Numbered from the stretch's first letter, positions 47,836 through 60,209 are shown. The stretch: 64,000 nucleotides of DNA from Limnoperna fortunei (GCA_944474755.1 OX104117.1:68315522-68379521); one strand, 5' to 3'. Notes: generated by a model from the letters alone, not told the origin. Made by a program: numbers and translations.

Positions 47836-48164
47836 CTTGAATTAGGTATTTAAGGGACGTAACCTGTACACATTTTTTGTGACAAAAAATTATAAAAAAC
47901 AAAAATTCGAAAGGGAGCTCAAAATCATGAAATCCATTGTCTGTCTTGGGGCTCCTAAAACAACTATCAGATCGCTGCCCTGGATCCGCTGGGAGCCTCC
48001 ATACTCCTCGTCGTCATTTGTTTCTATACTTATAAAACTCATAGGTACGTTCAAGTCATGACATGGGTCTGATGTAGAATTTTCTTAGAAAGACTGTTTA
48101 AACATTACTCACCTCCAATTTCAACAGTATGTCTTTTTAATAAGATATCTTAATATTTTAAAAA
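47836..48164 (+). repeat. D2: direct repeat in the spacer, right copy
   Basis: Same orientation as D1 and directly abuts the right arm. Relative to its adjacent TNF-like gene it is reversed compared with the left copy and with the third copy at 61.5 kb. A short frame on it (47,879-48,061) is not conserved in D1, so I do not call it a gene. Confidence 0.85.
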
Positions 48165-48198
48165 ATAAATAGGTTGTTAATGTGGGAGTTTTTTATTG

Positions 48199-48234
48199 TA
48201 TAAATTTGAAAAAGATGAATTTTAAGTTCATTTT
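48199..48234 (+). promoter_or_regulatory. Core promoter of the intact TNF-like gene
   Basis: TATAAAT at 48,199-48,205, then TTCATTTT with A at 48,230, 31 bases downstream, the usual TATA-to-initiator distance. The ATG follows at 48,250. The left-arm copy keeps the initiator (TTCAGTTTT) but has TATATAT; the third copy keeps TATAAAC. Prediction from motif geometry. Confidence 0.45.
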
Positions 48235-48249
48235 GAACCTTAGAAGGTG

Positions 48250-49017
48250 ATGAATATGTCATCTGCTCTTGATAGCACAACAGTAAATACAAACTCTGAA
48301 AATACAAACTTTTGTGTTTTATACAACATGGATAATGGAAAAAACATTTCTTACACTGAAAATCAATCGGAAAGAGAAGAGGATGTAGAGAATGGAATGG
48401 TACAAACAGATAACGATACGGTTGGCTTTGTAGAAGAAATATTAGAAAACATTCAACAGTACAATAAAGGTAGAGAGATTCCGAAGATACTTTGTACCGT
48501 AGTGCAATTTACAACAGTTGGTATGACAGCATTAGCAGTAGTGGCGATAGGACTTAAAGTTTACTCAGGACTCATCGAGAAAAAAGACTCCGAATTACGC
48601 ATAAAATGTAATATCACAGATGAGCCAGAAATTGTAACTTTTACACTAAACACGACATCAACAACAAAACAATCAACAAATTTGTATTGGAACACAGAAG
48701 AGAACAAAGTTGCATTACTAAAAAGTCACGAAATCATGATCCACAGGGATGGAGTCTATGTTGTAAGCCTGAACTTGCAATTAGCTACTCTATCCGTTGA
48801 AAGTCGACATGCTCGGACTATTGTTTGTCTAAAGTTTACAACAAATAATAGGGAAAGATGTGTTCGAGTTCAAGTCACAGCTGGAAGTGAAATTCCAATC
48901 CAAGTTCAGGAAATACGGAAATTCAGTACAGGAGAGACCTTTTCGGTTTCTGTGGGAAACTCTGATATTTTGTATATAAATAGTTATTTAAATACAATTT
49001 CAATTTTAAAACTATAA
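48250..49017 (+). CDS. TNF-ligand-like type II membrane protein (intact)
   Basis: 255 residues from ATG at 48,250 (a second ATG two codons on is equally possible), single exon. Residues 1-78 are acidic and lack a signal peptide; 79-104 (ILCTVVQFTTVGMTALAVVA) form one membrane segment. Beyond it are N-glycosylation sites at N121 and N134 and a jelly-roll-like domain to the end. TNF-like features: LYWN..ENKVALLKSHEI, the DGVYVVSLNLQL strand (168-179), KFSTGETFSVSV (225-235) and a C-terminus ending in hydrophobic ILKL. C193 and C204 could form a disulfide. This is the topology of TNF superfamily ligands, which act as trimers on death- or NF-kB-type receptors. C1q-like domains share the fold but are usually secreted. 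Assignment by pattern, not by search. Two broken paralogues lie at 43.5 and 61.9 kb. Confidence 0.72.
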   Translation: MNMSSALDSTTVNTNSENTNFCVLYNMDNGKNISYTENQSEREEDVENGMVQTDNDTVGFVEEILENIQQYNKGREIPKILCTVVQFTTVGMTALAVVAIGLKVYSGLIEKKDSELRIKCNITDEPEIVTFTLNTTSTTKQSTNLYWNTEENKVALLKSHEIMIHRDGVYVVSLNLQLATLSVESRHARTIVCLKFTTNNRERCVRVQVTAGSEIPIQVQEIRKFSTGETFSVSVGNSDILYINSYLNTISILKL

Positions 49018-49072
49018 TTTTAATATGCATTCAGAAATAACTTTGTTTTTCAAATTATTATTTTTGTCGTTT

Positions 49073-49078
49073 AATAAA
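49073..49078 (+). promoter_or_regulatory. Polyadenylation signal of TNF-like gene
   Basis: AATAAA 55 bases after the stop codon. The third copy has the same motif in an equivalent place (near 62,633), as does the left arm in reverse complement. Confidence 0.5.
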
Positions 49079-49129
49079 CAATTGAAAAAAAAGCTCTTAA
49101 CATTCACTTTGTCATTTCTGCTTTAATTG

Positions 49130-49690
49130 ACATGTACCCTGTTATCATGATATGTTAATTCATACGTGCAGCTTCGTGTTCTGTCTGTATGTGATATATC
49201 ATTGCAGATATATTGAGAAAATGTGAACTTATTTGTCTTGGGTAAGGAAAAAAATGTATCCAACCATGAGCTGACAAAATTGATTGTCATCAATGTGATC
49301 ATTGGGATTGATTAATACAACCGTAATCTGCTTATCTCTCAAATGATTTTTTTTTGTTTTGCGTAGGCTAAAATTGTAACTCTTATCAAACATATTTAAT
49401 CTGAGGTTTTGTAAATAAATTATTGATAAAATACTCTATTATCGTGATATCTTAATTCACACGTGCAATTTTGTGTTTTGTCTGCATGTTAGCTGTTAAG
49501 GTGAAATATTATTGAAAAAGTATTTAGAGGATGTCAGCTATTTTTTCTTGAGTAAGGAAATACAATGTACCCAACTATGAGGCGACAAATTGTTTGTCAT
49601 CAAGACAATCATTCGGATTGATTAATATACCAGTAATATGCTTATCTCTCAATGATTTTTTTTGTATTTTTGTAGGCTAAAAACTATAAC
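49130..49690. repeat. Two-unit tandem repeat 3' of TNF-like gene (right arm)
   Basis: Mirror of 42,830-43,360: TTGTCATCAATGTGATCATTGGGATTGATTAATA and TTGTCATCAAGACAATCATTCGGATTGATTAATA head the two units, followed by ...TATGCTTATCTCTCAA..GAT and TGTAGGCTAAAA.T.TAAC.CTTAT.AAAC.TATTTAATC. Confidence 0.8.
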
Positions 49691-50460
49691 ACTTATGAAA
49701 CCTATTTAATCCGTTTTTTCAATGAATTTGTTCTGTTGTGAAATTTATTACATTATCTAAACAAAAATGGATTAAGTTGTTTTATTGATGTTATCATTAC
49801 CTGTTATAATTTTGTCTTAGCAATGTTAAAATTTTAAACCATAAATTGACCCGATTATTCCGTTGTCTATAAATGATTTTTATTTTAATAGTCGTACAAA
49901 GTAATTTATTTTGAAGCATGTAGCATTGTATGTCTTAAAGTGCAATGAAAAGTAAATAACCCTTATGTTAATATACCAGATTCTACTAGAAAATGTCAAT
50001 ATATTCGTCATTATGTAAAGTAGGAAAACTGCTTTCATGAGACAAATGTCGAGTTATATTTTCGTTCTGTTAAATTACTTTTCTTCGTGGGCATCAAATT
50101 TCGTGGTTTGGTGAAATTTTGCATGTCCGTGGCTTCTTATCGTGAACTGACGGTTTCCGAAAATGCAAAAAACTGAAGTAGCGATCAAAATAATGATTAC
50201 CATAGAATCCTTTTCACTGTTGCCAATAAATATCAACATATTATGAAGAAAAACAGTTTCATAATATTCAAAAGATGAGCTATATGTTTGACTTTTTGTT
50301 TTGTTAATTCAAAGACTTTATTTTGCAATAACAAGATTACTTTGTAACAACATCTAATAAACGAAACATTTATTTTCATTGTTTCGTTTTTGTTGTTAAA
50401 TAAATAGCAAAGGCAATAAAAATGAACGATCTTCAAATAGTTTGTACTTTTCTGCTTGTG

Positions 50461-50733
50461 TTTGTTTGTTTGTTTGTTTGTTTGATGGTGTTTAACGCTA
50501 CTTTCAGCAATTTTTCAGCTATATCATGGCGTCCAGTTTTTATTGGGGAGGAAGCCGGAGTACCCGGAGAAAACCCTCGACCTGCGGTAGGAAAACTGGC
50601 AATCCTTGTCAATTAAGATTGGAGTCGAGTACACCCTGCCTGCAGTGAGAATCGAACCCGCAATCTCAGTGTTGACAGACCACTTGATCAAAAGTAGACG
50701 AACTACCTTGACCACTCGGCCACCGGGGCCCCC
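50461..50733 (-). mobile_element. Full-length SINE specific to right arm
   Basis: Flanked by TTCTGCTTGTG at 50,450-50,460 and 50,734-50,744. In reverse complement it has box A (GGTGGCCGAGTGG), box B (GGGTTCGATTCT), the ACTGGACGCCATGATATAGC body and a CAAACAAACAAAC tail. The left arm lacks it. Confidence 0.93.
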
Positions 50734-51989
50734 TTCTGCTTGTGAAATGATTGTGTATCAATCTGCGGTAAAAATTATTAGGTGGAAAAACAAATTGAGA
50801 AATAAGCGCAAACTACCCACACAAACTGTGCAGGAGACGGATTAATATACGTTTGTGACTTTTTTCCAGATCTTAACATTGTATAAGATGTATATTTTTT
50901 CACGAATAAAATATGTTTCCACTAAACTGTAATTAAACGATAATATCTTTTTTATATACCTGAAAATGGCTTATTCGGGTGCTCACAAACTCACAAATAA
51001 CCTCCTAATCTCGAGAGTCAAAGTCATATCCTCCCCGTTCTAAACTTCGTGACTCTACGTTCCATAATGTATTAACGTACTGCTACGAAGTATGGAACCT
51101 AGCGAATATGACCTCTGATCCCAAACTTTCAATCGCTTTGAGCTCTTAATTACGGCAGACATCAACTAAATTAAAAGAAAGATAACTTGCCAAAAAATAA
51201 ATGTGATTGTGTGTAATGAATAATTCATACAATAAATACAATATTTTTAGAGCAAAAAATAATCGTTATTCAGATTTATCGTTGTGTCTAACATAGCATA
51301 TTTAAACATAGAAAAATTCAGTTAGACAAGGAATGAACTGAAGGATTGCTTAAAGTGCAAATTTAAAATCTTCCAACCATTAAACTACTATTTGGTAAGC
51401 GATCTCAAGGTTTATTAATGCTAGTGGAAGCATATACGTCGGTATTCTATGAAATATATATGGGAAATTGGACATTTGTTTTTGATACAGACTTTGTCAC
51501 GGCAATTATCTAATAAGCCCACAGGTCGAAACGATACGTTAGCCCTGATAGCCTGTATAAAAACAAATTATATATATTCCTATTATAGGCAATTTACCTA
51601 CTTTAAATTCAGTTTTACATGCCAATACGTTGTTTCATTAACAGTGGAACAGATTAAAGGGGAAACTGTACAAATTACTGATAGCATGAATTAAACACTC
51701 AAAAACAGTTGTGCAGTTAGCAGAGGGTTCTATCTCTCTGGTTTTTTTTATAATTTGCAGTTTTCAAATATGCTATTAAATTCTTTATATTTTTCATTAT
51801 CACAAATCTAAATGATGTATATGGCATTAAAGTTAGCGTAAACATATTTTATTCATAAAAGCAAAACTTTCATAAATTCTTTTTTCTTCAGATACAATAA
51901 TTACATTAATAATAATACTGAAACGATAAAATTTAAGTTACACCAGTAAAACATAAATTGTGCGGATTTAAAAGGCTAATGAATTTTAG

Positions 51990-52930
51990 TGCATGGATCA
52001 GGTTTCAATTGAATCGCCTAGTACTAAGTATATATTCTTGAACTGTAAAAAATATTTCAACTATTTTTTATGAAATGTCAGATGAGTTATATAATAGTGT
52101 CTAAACGTATTGTTGACGATGTTGCAAAGATGATGTTGGCATGTTGGCGTTGCTCGGAGAAAAGTGAGCAGTGTAATAGATAGTGAATTGTTGTCTCTAC
52201 CTCTCCACAATCACAGAGGCGACTAAACTATATTTTTGACGTACATATTTTTTTTTAGGGAACTGCACTCCTTTTGTAATCGAGAGTGAATTATTTGAGC
52301 ATTTTTATTCCCGACAAAATAACATTATGGATTTTGTGCTCAGACATGAAATATGTCCCTTACGCACTTAACTTCGTAGATTCGCGTATTAAATTCCAAG
52401 CCAGTACAGTTGAAGGGAAAAAATAATTTAAATATAGTATTCTAATAGTAACGGTACGGTTGGGTGTTTTATAGTAAGCATTTTCCTAGATTATTTTAGT
52501 ATAGCTGATAATATCAAATGTTGTATGATATATCTCGACGTATTTTGAAACAAATAAGGCATTCCAGTCAAAGTTTGAAAGATGATTACGGTACTATTCA
52601 GATAATGGAGGACAACGTAACAGGGCAAACACTTCTATAATATTGCTGACTAATATAAGATCAAGTGACGAAGAACTGTGCTCTGCAATACATATTGGCG
52701 CAAGAAATAAGTTGATGAAAACTGAGTTTTTATCATGCCTTTTATGTCGTCAGCATCTCTCCTTACTGATTGAAGTTACCAGTATCAATAAGGTCTAGAT
52801 CAGTTGAAGAAGCTAGATCAAGTAATTTCGCAACCTCCTCCCAAACCTGGACATTACTCTTCGGAGGAATACAAAAGGTTCCACATAAATATTTCATAGG
52901 CTTGAATCTACTTTTTAAGCCAACATTTTA
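51990..52930 (-). pseudogene. Decayed non-LTR retrotransposon (right arm copy)
   Basis: Mirror of 38,630-39,430. The zinc-like block lies at about 52,145-52,215 on the minus strand and the endonuclease-like part at about 52,790-52,880. Damage differs in detail between arms. Confidence 0.62.
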
Positions 52931-53544
52931 ACATCACCCACATGTAAGTCGTGTCGAATGCAGATTATCTTTCGCGTAACCAACCACCATATCACTACAA
53001 AACGGAGACTTATAGCTTGATAGCATTATTTCAGACTCATTAATTGCAGGTGTAGCCAAAGCTTTGTGAGCGAACTATCTGATGATTGCAAACAAGCGTA
53101 GGAAAGATACTTTGGAGTAGTGTAAGTGTATAAATGAATCACAGTGATTAACGATACAGCTAGAAAAAGAGTAGCAAGTAGATAAAGTTGATTCTGGTAC
53201 AGGGCTTGGTTAATTTCCTGATATCAATAACAATATACAAATTAATTTATGAAAAAATAATAAGTTATCAATGCATGCCTGTCAAGGATTGTTATCAAAA
53301 TTGTATTTACACTTATGATAGAAGTAGTGCTTGAAAACTACATCGTACAATTCATTTAAATATAACGTGTAGTACAATAAATACATGGCGTGCGTTACTG
53401 CCATATTCATTATATAATGCAACGCAAACAATATCTAAGAATGATAATCGTTTACACTTTTTCGACGGTACAATACATTGTACCTGTTATTAAAACGGAC
53501 CATCTTCTCGTGGTAGCTAAGACCATCCACACACCCATTATGTA

Positions 53545-54829
53545 ATATGCGTACTGTGCCTAGTTTTAACCTATAGGAGTCTGACCTGTTCATAACAGCT
53601 CACCCTATTAATTGGAATAGCTTGCATAGTGTATGCTAAAAATGGAAACATATGTTACAAATAATGTATCCTAAATTCCTAAATAGTAATTCCTCTTTAT
53701 CTGTAACGACGTATCGCGCAATAAAATGTGCCCTAGTCATAACAATAGAGCTAATTAAACTTGATTGTTTAATGTGTGGTCTCAGCTATTGGTGATCGCT
53801 TCGTTGATGGAATAAGTATAAACATTTGATATTTTTATTAGCATAATGAAATAAATTTCTTGGTAAAAACTTGAATGACTAGAATACATCTTCGTATGAT
53901 AAAAGTTTTTTCATGTAATTTTTTGTTGTTTTTAATTGCTTATCGTTGGCAATTAGTTTTTGTATTATTTATGATATTTTGCTGACTTGGTTTTACTTTT
54001 TAAATGATCAGATAAAATAATAGTCTGAGAATCCTCTACCTGGCTGTCCAACGATTTTATTTGCGTAGGACCTCAGGAGTAAGCTCTCCATAAGCAAAGC
54101 AGGTGGTTTTGCGACACGGGTCTGAATCGGCATATTTCATCGTGTTCAGATTTTGTAGAACATATTTGTCCAGTTAAACTATATATAATTCGCTTCTTTA
54201 GATATTTATGTCCATGAATATAATCATCACACCTTCAATAAAACTGATTAAGTCCATTTCTAATCTCATTTCTATCGATACTCTTACATTCCAACATTTC
54301 AATTTCATTTTGAACAAAAAGTCACATGACAATAACGTGACTTAAATCCCGTGCTTAAATGTGATTGATTGAAGGTATGATGATTATATTATAGAGAAAA
54401 ATATTTAATTTGCGACCGTGTTTACAAAGCTTGCTTCTTAATTTTGTGAGATTTTTGTTTATATATATTGCACTAAATTGTTTTTAAGGTTTCAAGTTTT
54501 TCCTGCTTTTCAATATCCGAACCTTTCCGGTCGTCTCAGACAAACGGACGATGGGTTTTCTTTGTTCTGAACTACAAGCTTGGTTAGCAACGTGCTTCCC
54601 TGCCCCAATTGGAGCGTACAATATCTTCGTTTTAATTATGATATATTTTTGAGATATTGGGTCTAACAATACAGTTGTTACCGTCTTGTCAGAGTATTTT
54701 CGAATGACCGATATTCTGATTAGATTTATACGCCCATATTGTTCAACCTAGTCTATGTCCTCTATTAGCTCTCTATTTTCATCGTTCAATATTTCAATTT
54801 TCTGTACTATAGGTTTGGTATGTGGCTGA
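53545..54829. other. Right-arm-only sequence without recognised gene
   Basis: The left arm has about 0.6 kb of different sequence at this place. No coding frame with a recognisable motif was found. Confidence 0.4.
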
Positions 54830-55063
54830 ATAAGGAAAGTTTACCCATTACGTGTCTGTCAACACTTAGGTTCGCGTTCGTGTCTCATTGCAGTCTGAGT
54901 GTGCTGAACGCCAATATTCATTGACACAAACTGCCAGTTTATCTACCGAAGGTCGAGATATTTTCTGGGTTATCCGTCTTTCTCATTAAATAAAAACTGG
55001 ACGCTGCCGAGATAACGCTGCAAAATTGCTGAAAGTGGCGTTAAGCAAAACCCAAACAAACAA
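54830..55063 (+). mobile_element. Old SINE shared by both arms (right copy)
   Basis: TGTCTGTCAACACTTAGG head piece, AAAAACTGGACGCTGCCGAG body, GAAAGTGGCGTTAAGC and CAAACAAACAAATC tail. Counterpart of 37,137-37,370. Confidence 0.8.
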
Positions 55064-57242
55064 ATCACGCCCAACATGCAAAGATGCTGTTTCAGGAACT
55101 GTGTTTTGAAAGACGATATTTCGTTGGATTTTCTTATTATATTTTGCATGTATAAATTTTTCCTTAACCGTATGTAAAACTGACTCATGATAAATGTAGC
55201 ATACGTGAATGTAATTAACGACAACATCCAATAACTATACAATGTAGTCAATAGATAAATAGACTATTTAAATAGATAAAGAGACAATAAAATTTATATG
55301 AAATAAATTTTGAGTAACTTTTGTTTTTATTTTCCAAAATTATCAGTAACAAAGAGGTGAAAAAATATATATATAATACATGAAAAAATATATAATTGTG
55401 TACTCAATAAATTGAATTAGTACTGTTAGAGAAGTAGGATCATACCTAGATTGGGTTTGAAAACAGGCCCACGGGAGCAAGGGGAGGGGTTTATTATTTT
55501 ATATAGGTTTAAACGGATATGCGACCAAAGTGAACAATTTTTATTTTTCAAAAATAGCTCTTTTTATTACAATGATATATAATTGGGTAGTTGCACATTA
55601 TGGAACTATTTAATTTCTAATCCATAACCGAGGATTTAAATCGCACTAAGTTACTTACTAGAAATAAGAAAAAATTCTTCATTGATATAAAAATCCAACA
55701 ATAAAAGATCGTAAAACATCATAAATGCCACTTGATGAAAAGAAAAACCTACCTGTTAATGAATGAGTAATTCTCACAAATTTAAAATTAGGTGCTATTC
55801 TCTGTCATTGTGGCATGAAGAAAGGGAAAAACAATGCAATGACAAATTCTAAAGACAACAAGTTTTCAAGTATACTTGATTACAAAATATGAACAGATGC
55901 AAAAAGAATGGCAATCGATCAAGTTTAGCAAAAATTAAGATAAAACGTTATGTAAGATTACAAAAATGTTTTGGTTGTGTCTATTTTGTCATGTTAATAA
56001 TCATATAAATGTTTGGTATTCTTTTAATAAAGGGAGAAAAATTTTAACCTGGCAGTGTGAAATTCGTTATTGATTTAAAACTCCAACAAAGGATTGTAAC
56101 AACACATTAAATATCACTTGATGAAAGGAAAGACCTACCTGTAATTTAATAAAAAAAACTAAATAAAAGTCATGCCGTGATAATAAATGGGTCAAAATCA
56201 AGATAAAATATGAGGTAAGACTGCAACATTGCTTGGGTTATGTATGTTCTTCATGTAATAATCAATATTTTTGATGGTATATTTACGCAGTGAGAAAAAT
56301 TGTATTCGGTGATGAGTGATTGTCACTATCGATGAGCGTAGTCAAATTAACTATTACAAATAAGCTTAAATAGAAAAGATAAAAAATGAAGAACAAAAAA
56401 AAAAAAAAAAAAAACAACAACAAAAAACAAAAAGAAGAAAAAAAAAGCAAAAAAACAAGACACATTGCGGATTTACAATAAAAAAGCTGTTTAATAACCG
56501 TTCCCTATATTCCAGTCTTTTGTAAGAGTGGTCATACTTATTTCGTTGTTCTCGATAAAAACAAATAAATCTATCAGATTTAATTTACCTTTCTTCAGCA
56601 ATCTACAAAACTGGTGCAAAACACAGAAAAAATTCAAAACACATTACCAATTTAAATGTCGTGGGAAACAATATATATATAATACATATTCAATCGCTAC
56701 AAAACGTGTAAGCGTTAACACGCAAACGTTCGTATGCTAATTAGTGAACATGGTTGCCAAAGTATGTCACATGTTCCCTGGTTAGCCTTTAATACGCAAA
56801 AACGAGCAGCAATCTTAGATACAGCTCGGTGCATTAGCATGCTGACAAAAAGTTGGCGGGTCAAACTTAGCAACCAGTTCGATACTCGACATTCTAATGT
56901 GGAACAAACTTCTAGCAGTAGGTTCAACAAATTAAAGCAAACAATTACATATGTATTTTTTTGGCACTTTTTGTGCTTTTCGTGATTTGAGAAATGGCCA
57001 TTGTGCTTTTTCCTCGATGGAGAAAATATTTTGTGTAGTTTCAATAGTTATTAATACATTTAAACATAAGAATAAACTCATCTGCTTTATTTGGCTCTTT
57101 TTAAACAGATCAGTACAAAATTATAGACTTATAGGATAATCAAATAAATATTGAAAATGTGGTCACGAGTGCCTTAGAACGCATCAGATTAAACAAGTGC
57201 GCGTAGCTAAATGCGTTTCTTCACGAGTGATCTTATTCTGTA

Positions 57243-57404
57243 TGTTCAATATTCACAACGCGTTATTCATTAGAACATAGACAAATAGTTAATATATTGT
57301 CGAAAAATGTTCTTGCACGTAAATGTTCAATATTCACAACGCGTTATTCATTATAACATAGACAAATAGTTAATATATTGTCGAAAAATGTTCTTGCACG
57401 TAAA
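57243..57404 (+). repeat. Near-perfect 81-bp tandem duplication
   Basis: TGTTCAATATTCACAACGCG starts at 57,243 and 57,324; the two 81-base units differ at one base (TTAGAACAT versus TTATAACAT). A recent local duplication just outside the right arm. Confidence 0.93.
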
Positions 57405-58436
57405 TGTTTACTAGCGACGTCGTTAAAGACAAACATTATCACGTCACTTCCAGGGAGTCAAAGAACTGAATTAATTTCAAATGTGATTTACCGGAATTTA
57501 TTTGACTGGGAAATCTCGATCATATACAACTATTAGCGACATCACGTGACTAGTGTAAAGTAGTTTTGTCAGCCATATTGGATTTTACACTAGATAGAAA
57601 ACATAGGAACGATTTTAAAAAACGCCGATATTGTGTTTAATAAATGAAATATAAATGCTTTTCTAAAATATTCGTGGTTCTACAGTCTCTTACTTTCGAA
57701 TGATAAACATTTAATCAGTTTAAATTAAAGTACAAAATAATTCCCATTTTTTTTAAACAAGTCTTTATTTTTTCCATGCGAAATCGTCAATTATGAACCA
57801 GTTCTGACATGAATTGCATAACCACGCTGGTATAAATTATGTTTAACACAAATATACAATTAGTAGGCACATTCATATTTTTTAAATTTTCACATAACAC
57901 TGTAATTGCTGATCTCTGTACTTTCCATTTCATTTGAAATTCGCTCATTTTGCAAGTTTTAACATGGCGGATACATCTGCTTTCAGACAGGGGACGGATT
58001 TGTGTAGGATTTTTATGTCTAACTATATCTCAGAAATTTGTAAGGTTTTAAAATTAGAAGTAAATATTTGAACAACTAAACAAAAAACATTTAAGAGTAT
58101 TTGACTTATAAAATACTGTAATTAGAAATAGTAGAAATAATTGCAATTGCTTTGTCTGGTCTTAAATTAAAATGTGGTAATAAACTTTGTGATAAACATT
58201 TATACAGTTTTTTTTCTATAAAAGTTAATTACAAAATTATTCCCATTTTTTTCGCATTTTTCTCAGCCATAAAAGTAGTCAAAAAGAATATTGTTCGGAT
58301 TATACAAGTTTATTACAGTACACGCTTTATCAGAATGAAAAAGCATGGGTTTCATTAAAATACTTTAAAGGTGTTATAAACAACACATTTGTCACAAATT
58401 TGTATTAGGTAACAATAATTCGTTGATAATTACTTA
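57405..58436. other. Non-coding, no recognised feature
   Basis: No supported gene; a 68-residue frame at 58,152-58,358 shows no motif. Confidence 0.4.
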
Positions 58437-59420
58437 GGCCTGTTTGACAAGATGGTGAAACCAATACTTTTATACGGCTGTGAACTTTGGGGGTTTAAAA
58501 ACTACCACTTATTGGAAAGAATCCACCTAAAATTCTGTAAACTCCTACTAAACCTAAAGTCTTCTACACCAAATTGCTTCGTATATGGCGAATTGGGACG
58601 ATTTCCTTTGAGTGTAGATATCAAAACTAGGATGGTTATGTACTGGTCTAAATTACTTATTGGTAAACAAACGAAGCTATCTTCTATTTTGTATAGATTC
58701 ATGTTAAATCTTTCAAATAATCAAAATAGAAATTTCCCATGGCTTGTCTACATTAAAAATCTATTTAATGAATGTGTACTAACACACATTTGGGACTCTC
58801 AAACTTTCCCATCTCTTATGTGGTTAAAACAAAGTATACGACAATGTCTCACTGATCAATTTCGTCAAAACTGGCATGATGAAACCCAAAATTGCTCAAA
58901 AGCAACAAATTATAAGCTGTTTAAAGACACACTAGAATTCGAAAACTACTTTGAAATACTGAATAAAAAAGCATCTGTTTTATTTTGTAAATTTAGAACA
59001 GGTAACCATAAACTCCCCATTGAGACAGGCAGATGGAATAATATTGACAGATCTGATAGAAAATGTATGCTTTGTAATGAGCAAATTGGGGATGAATTTC
59101 ACTATATTCTAGAATGCAATGCATTGTCTCAGGAAAGAAGCAATTTGATCAGTGGACATATATTTCGAAACCCAAATATTTTAAAGTTTAAAGAAACTAT
59201 GATAACCAAAAACAAAGTTAAACTCTACAAGCTCTGTAAATTTATTAAAATTATTAATAAAAAAACGAGTCTTCTTGACTAACTGTCTGTCTGTTAATTA
59301 CACTGTATTAGTGTCTATCTATGTTTATGATGTTTTCGATTGTAATATTGTAAATATTGTATATAGTATTTCTCTGTACCTCTGTAATATTGGTTGATGA
59401 GAATAAAGTTATTATTATTA
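58437..59420 (+). mobile_element. 5'-truncated non-LTR retrotransposon with TTA-repeat tail
   Basis: Consists of the ORF2 C-terminus (58,437-59,282), a short 3' UTR with AATAAAG at about 59,402, and a TTATTATTATTAT tail near 59,408-59,420. The ORF begins abruptly in the middle of the domain, as expected for 5' truncation. The target duplication was not resolved. Confidence 0.85.
58452..59282 (+). pseudogene. Non-LTR ORF2 C-terminal region, open
   Basis: 276 residues without stops. It opens LFDKMVKPILLYGCELWGF (start of the post-RT thumb region of CR1/L2/Jockey-type elements). It ends with a zinc-like block CMLCNEQIGDEFHYILECNALSQER (residues about 211-235), following KLPIETGRW. The catalytic RT box is absent because of truncation, so the protein cannot act alone. 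The open frame over 830 bases suggests a fairly recent insertion compared with the decayed relatives at 14.4 and 38.6 kb. Confidence 0.85.
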
Positions 59421-60209
59421 TAATTTTACGTGATTTGTTAAATTATAAACTATAGTAATAGTTTTTGAGAATAAAAAAATGATGCCACGGGGAAAAACAA
59501 TAAACGAGAAACTCCATTAATGATAAAAATAAAAATTTATATTTAAAAAATGGAAAAATTGTCTAATATTAATAATATGATAAAAAACATACAAGTGTTA
59601 TTAATAATAACATTTTAAAATATTCTAAAATTTTGTCGTTTCGTTCACTGAAAAACAGCTAGAGTTATCGAACCTAATTATGACAGTAATAGTTGCATAT
59701 GATTTCACTACTGTTCATATATTAAAATCCATTTATTCTCTTTTAATCGTCATAAAACTTTTAAACACGACAACTTGTATTATATTGCTTTAGGTACTAA
59801 CACAAATTTATTGTAGGCATCTTAAAGAAAGTCTAAAAGTGCCAAATTTATCGGGTAAGAGATTTTTAACGATTTAAAAGAATAAGGGTTTGCTCAGATG
59901 CCGCAATAAAACCTGTCTTGCCAAGTTTCATAACATAAGGATAAAGTTTACCACGAATTGCTCATGTTCACGGGTATGTGTTTTTACCAGTTCAATATTT
60001 AAACGTTTCCCCTTTGGCACCATGTAATGCCAAACAAGTTTATTCAAACACAATTTTTTTGGTATTATCGGGGCTCCATTACTTAAAACGACTGTATGCG
60101 TGTCCTGAGACCCGCTTAACAGACGTTAGATATTAGAAATGTTCTTCTTTATAACTCATCGGACGCTCTGCGGTAAAATGTATTAAAGACGATTTTGATT
60201 GCTGTTTTT

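Larger units (their letters stand above)
48165..56985 (-). repeat. Right arm of large inverted duplication
   Basis: Counterpart of 35,113-44,306 in reverse complement; anchor pairs are listed there. Unmatched in this arm: about 50,270-50,935 (holding a SINE) and 53,545-54,830. It carries the only intact TNF-like gene. Confidence 0.9.

Noticed and set aside
47879..48061. 60-residue ORF in D2 as a small gene
   Set aside because: The frame is broken in D1 and in the third copy; start codon not conserved.
50461..50845. ORFs with RPPG and VKVVRLLL-type peptides
   Set aside because: Translations of the SINE; the same peptides appear at 8,012-8,245.
56283..56465. Phe/Leu-rich membrane ORF
   Set aside because: Produced by a poly(A)/poly(T) tract shared by both arms; low complexity.
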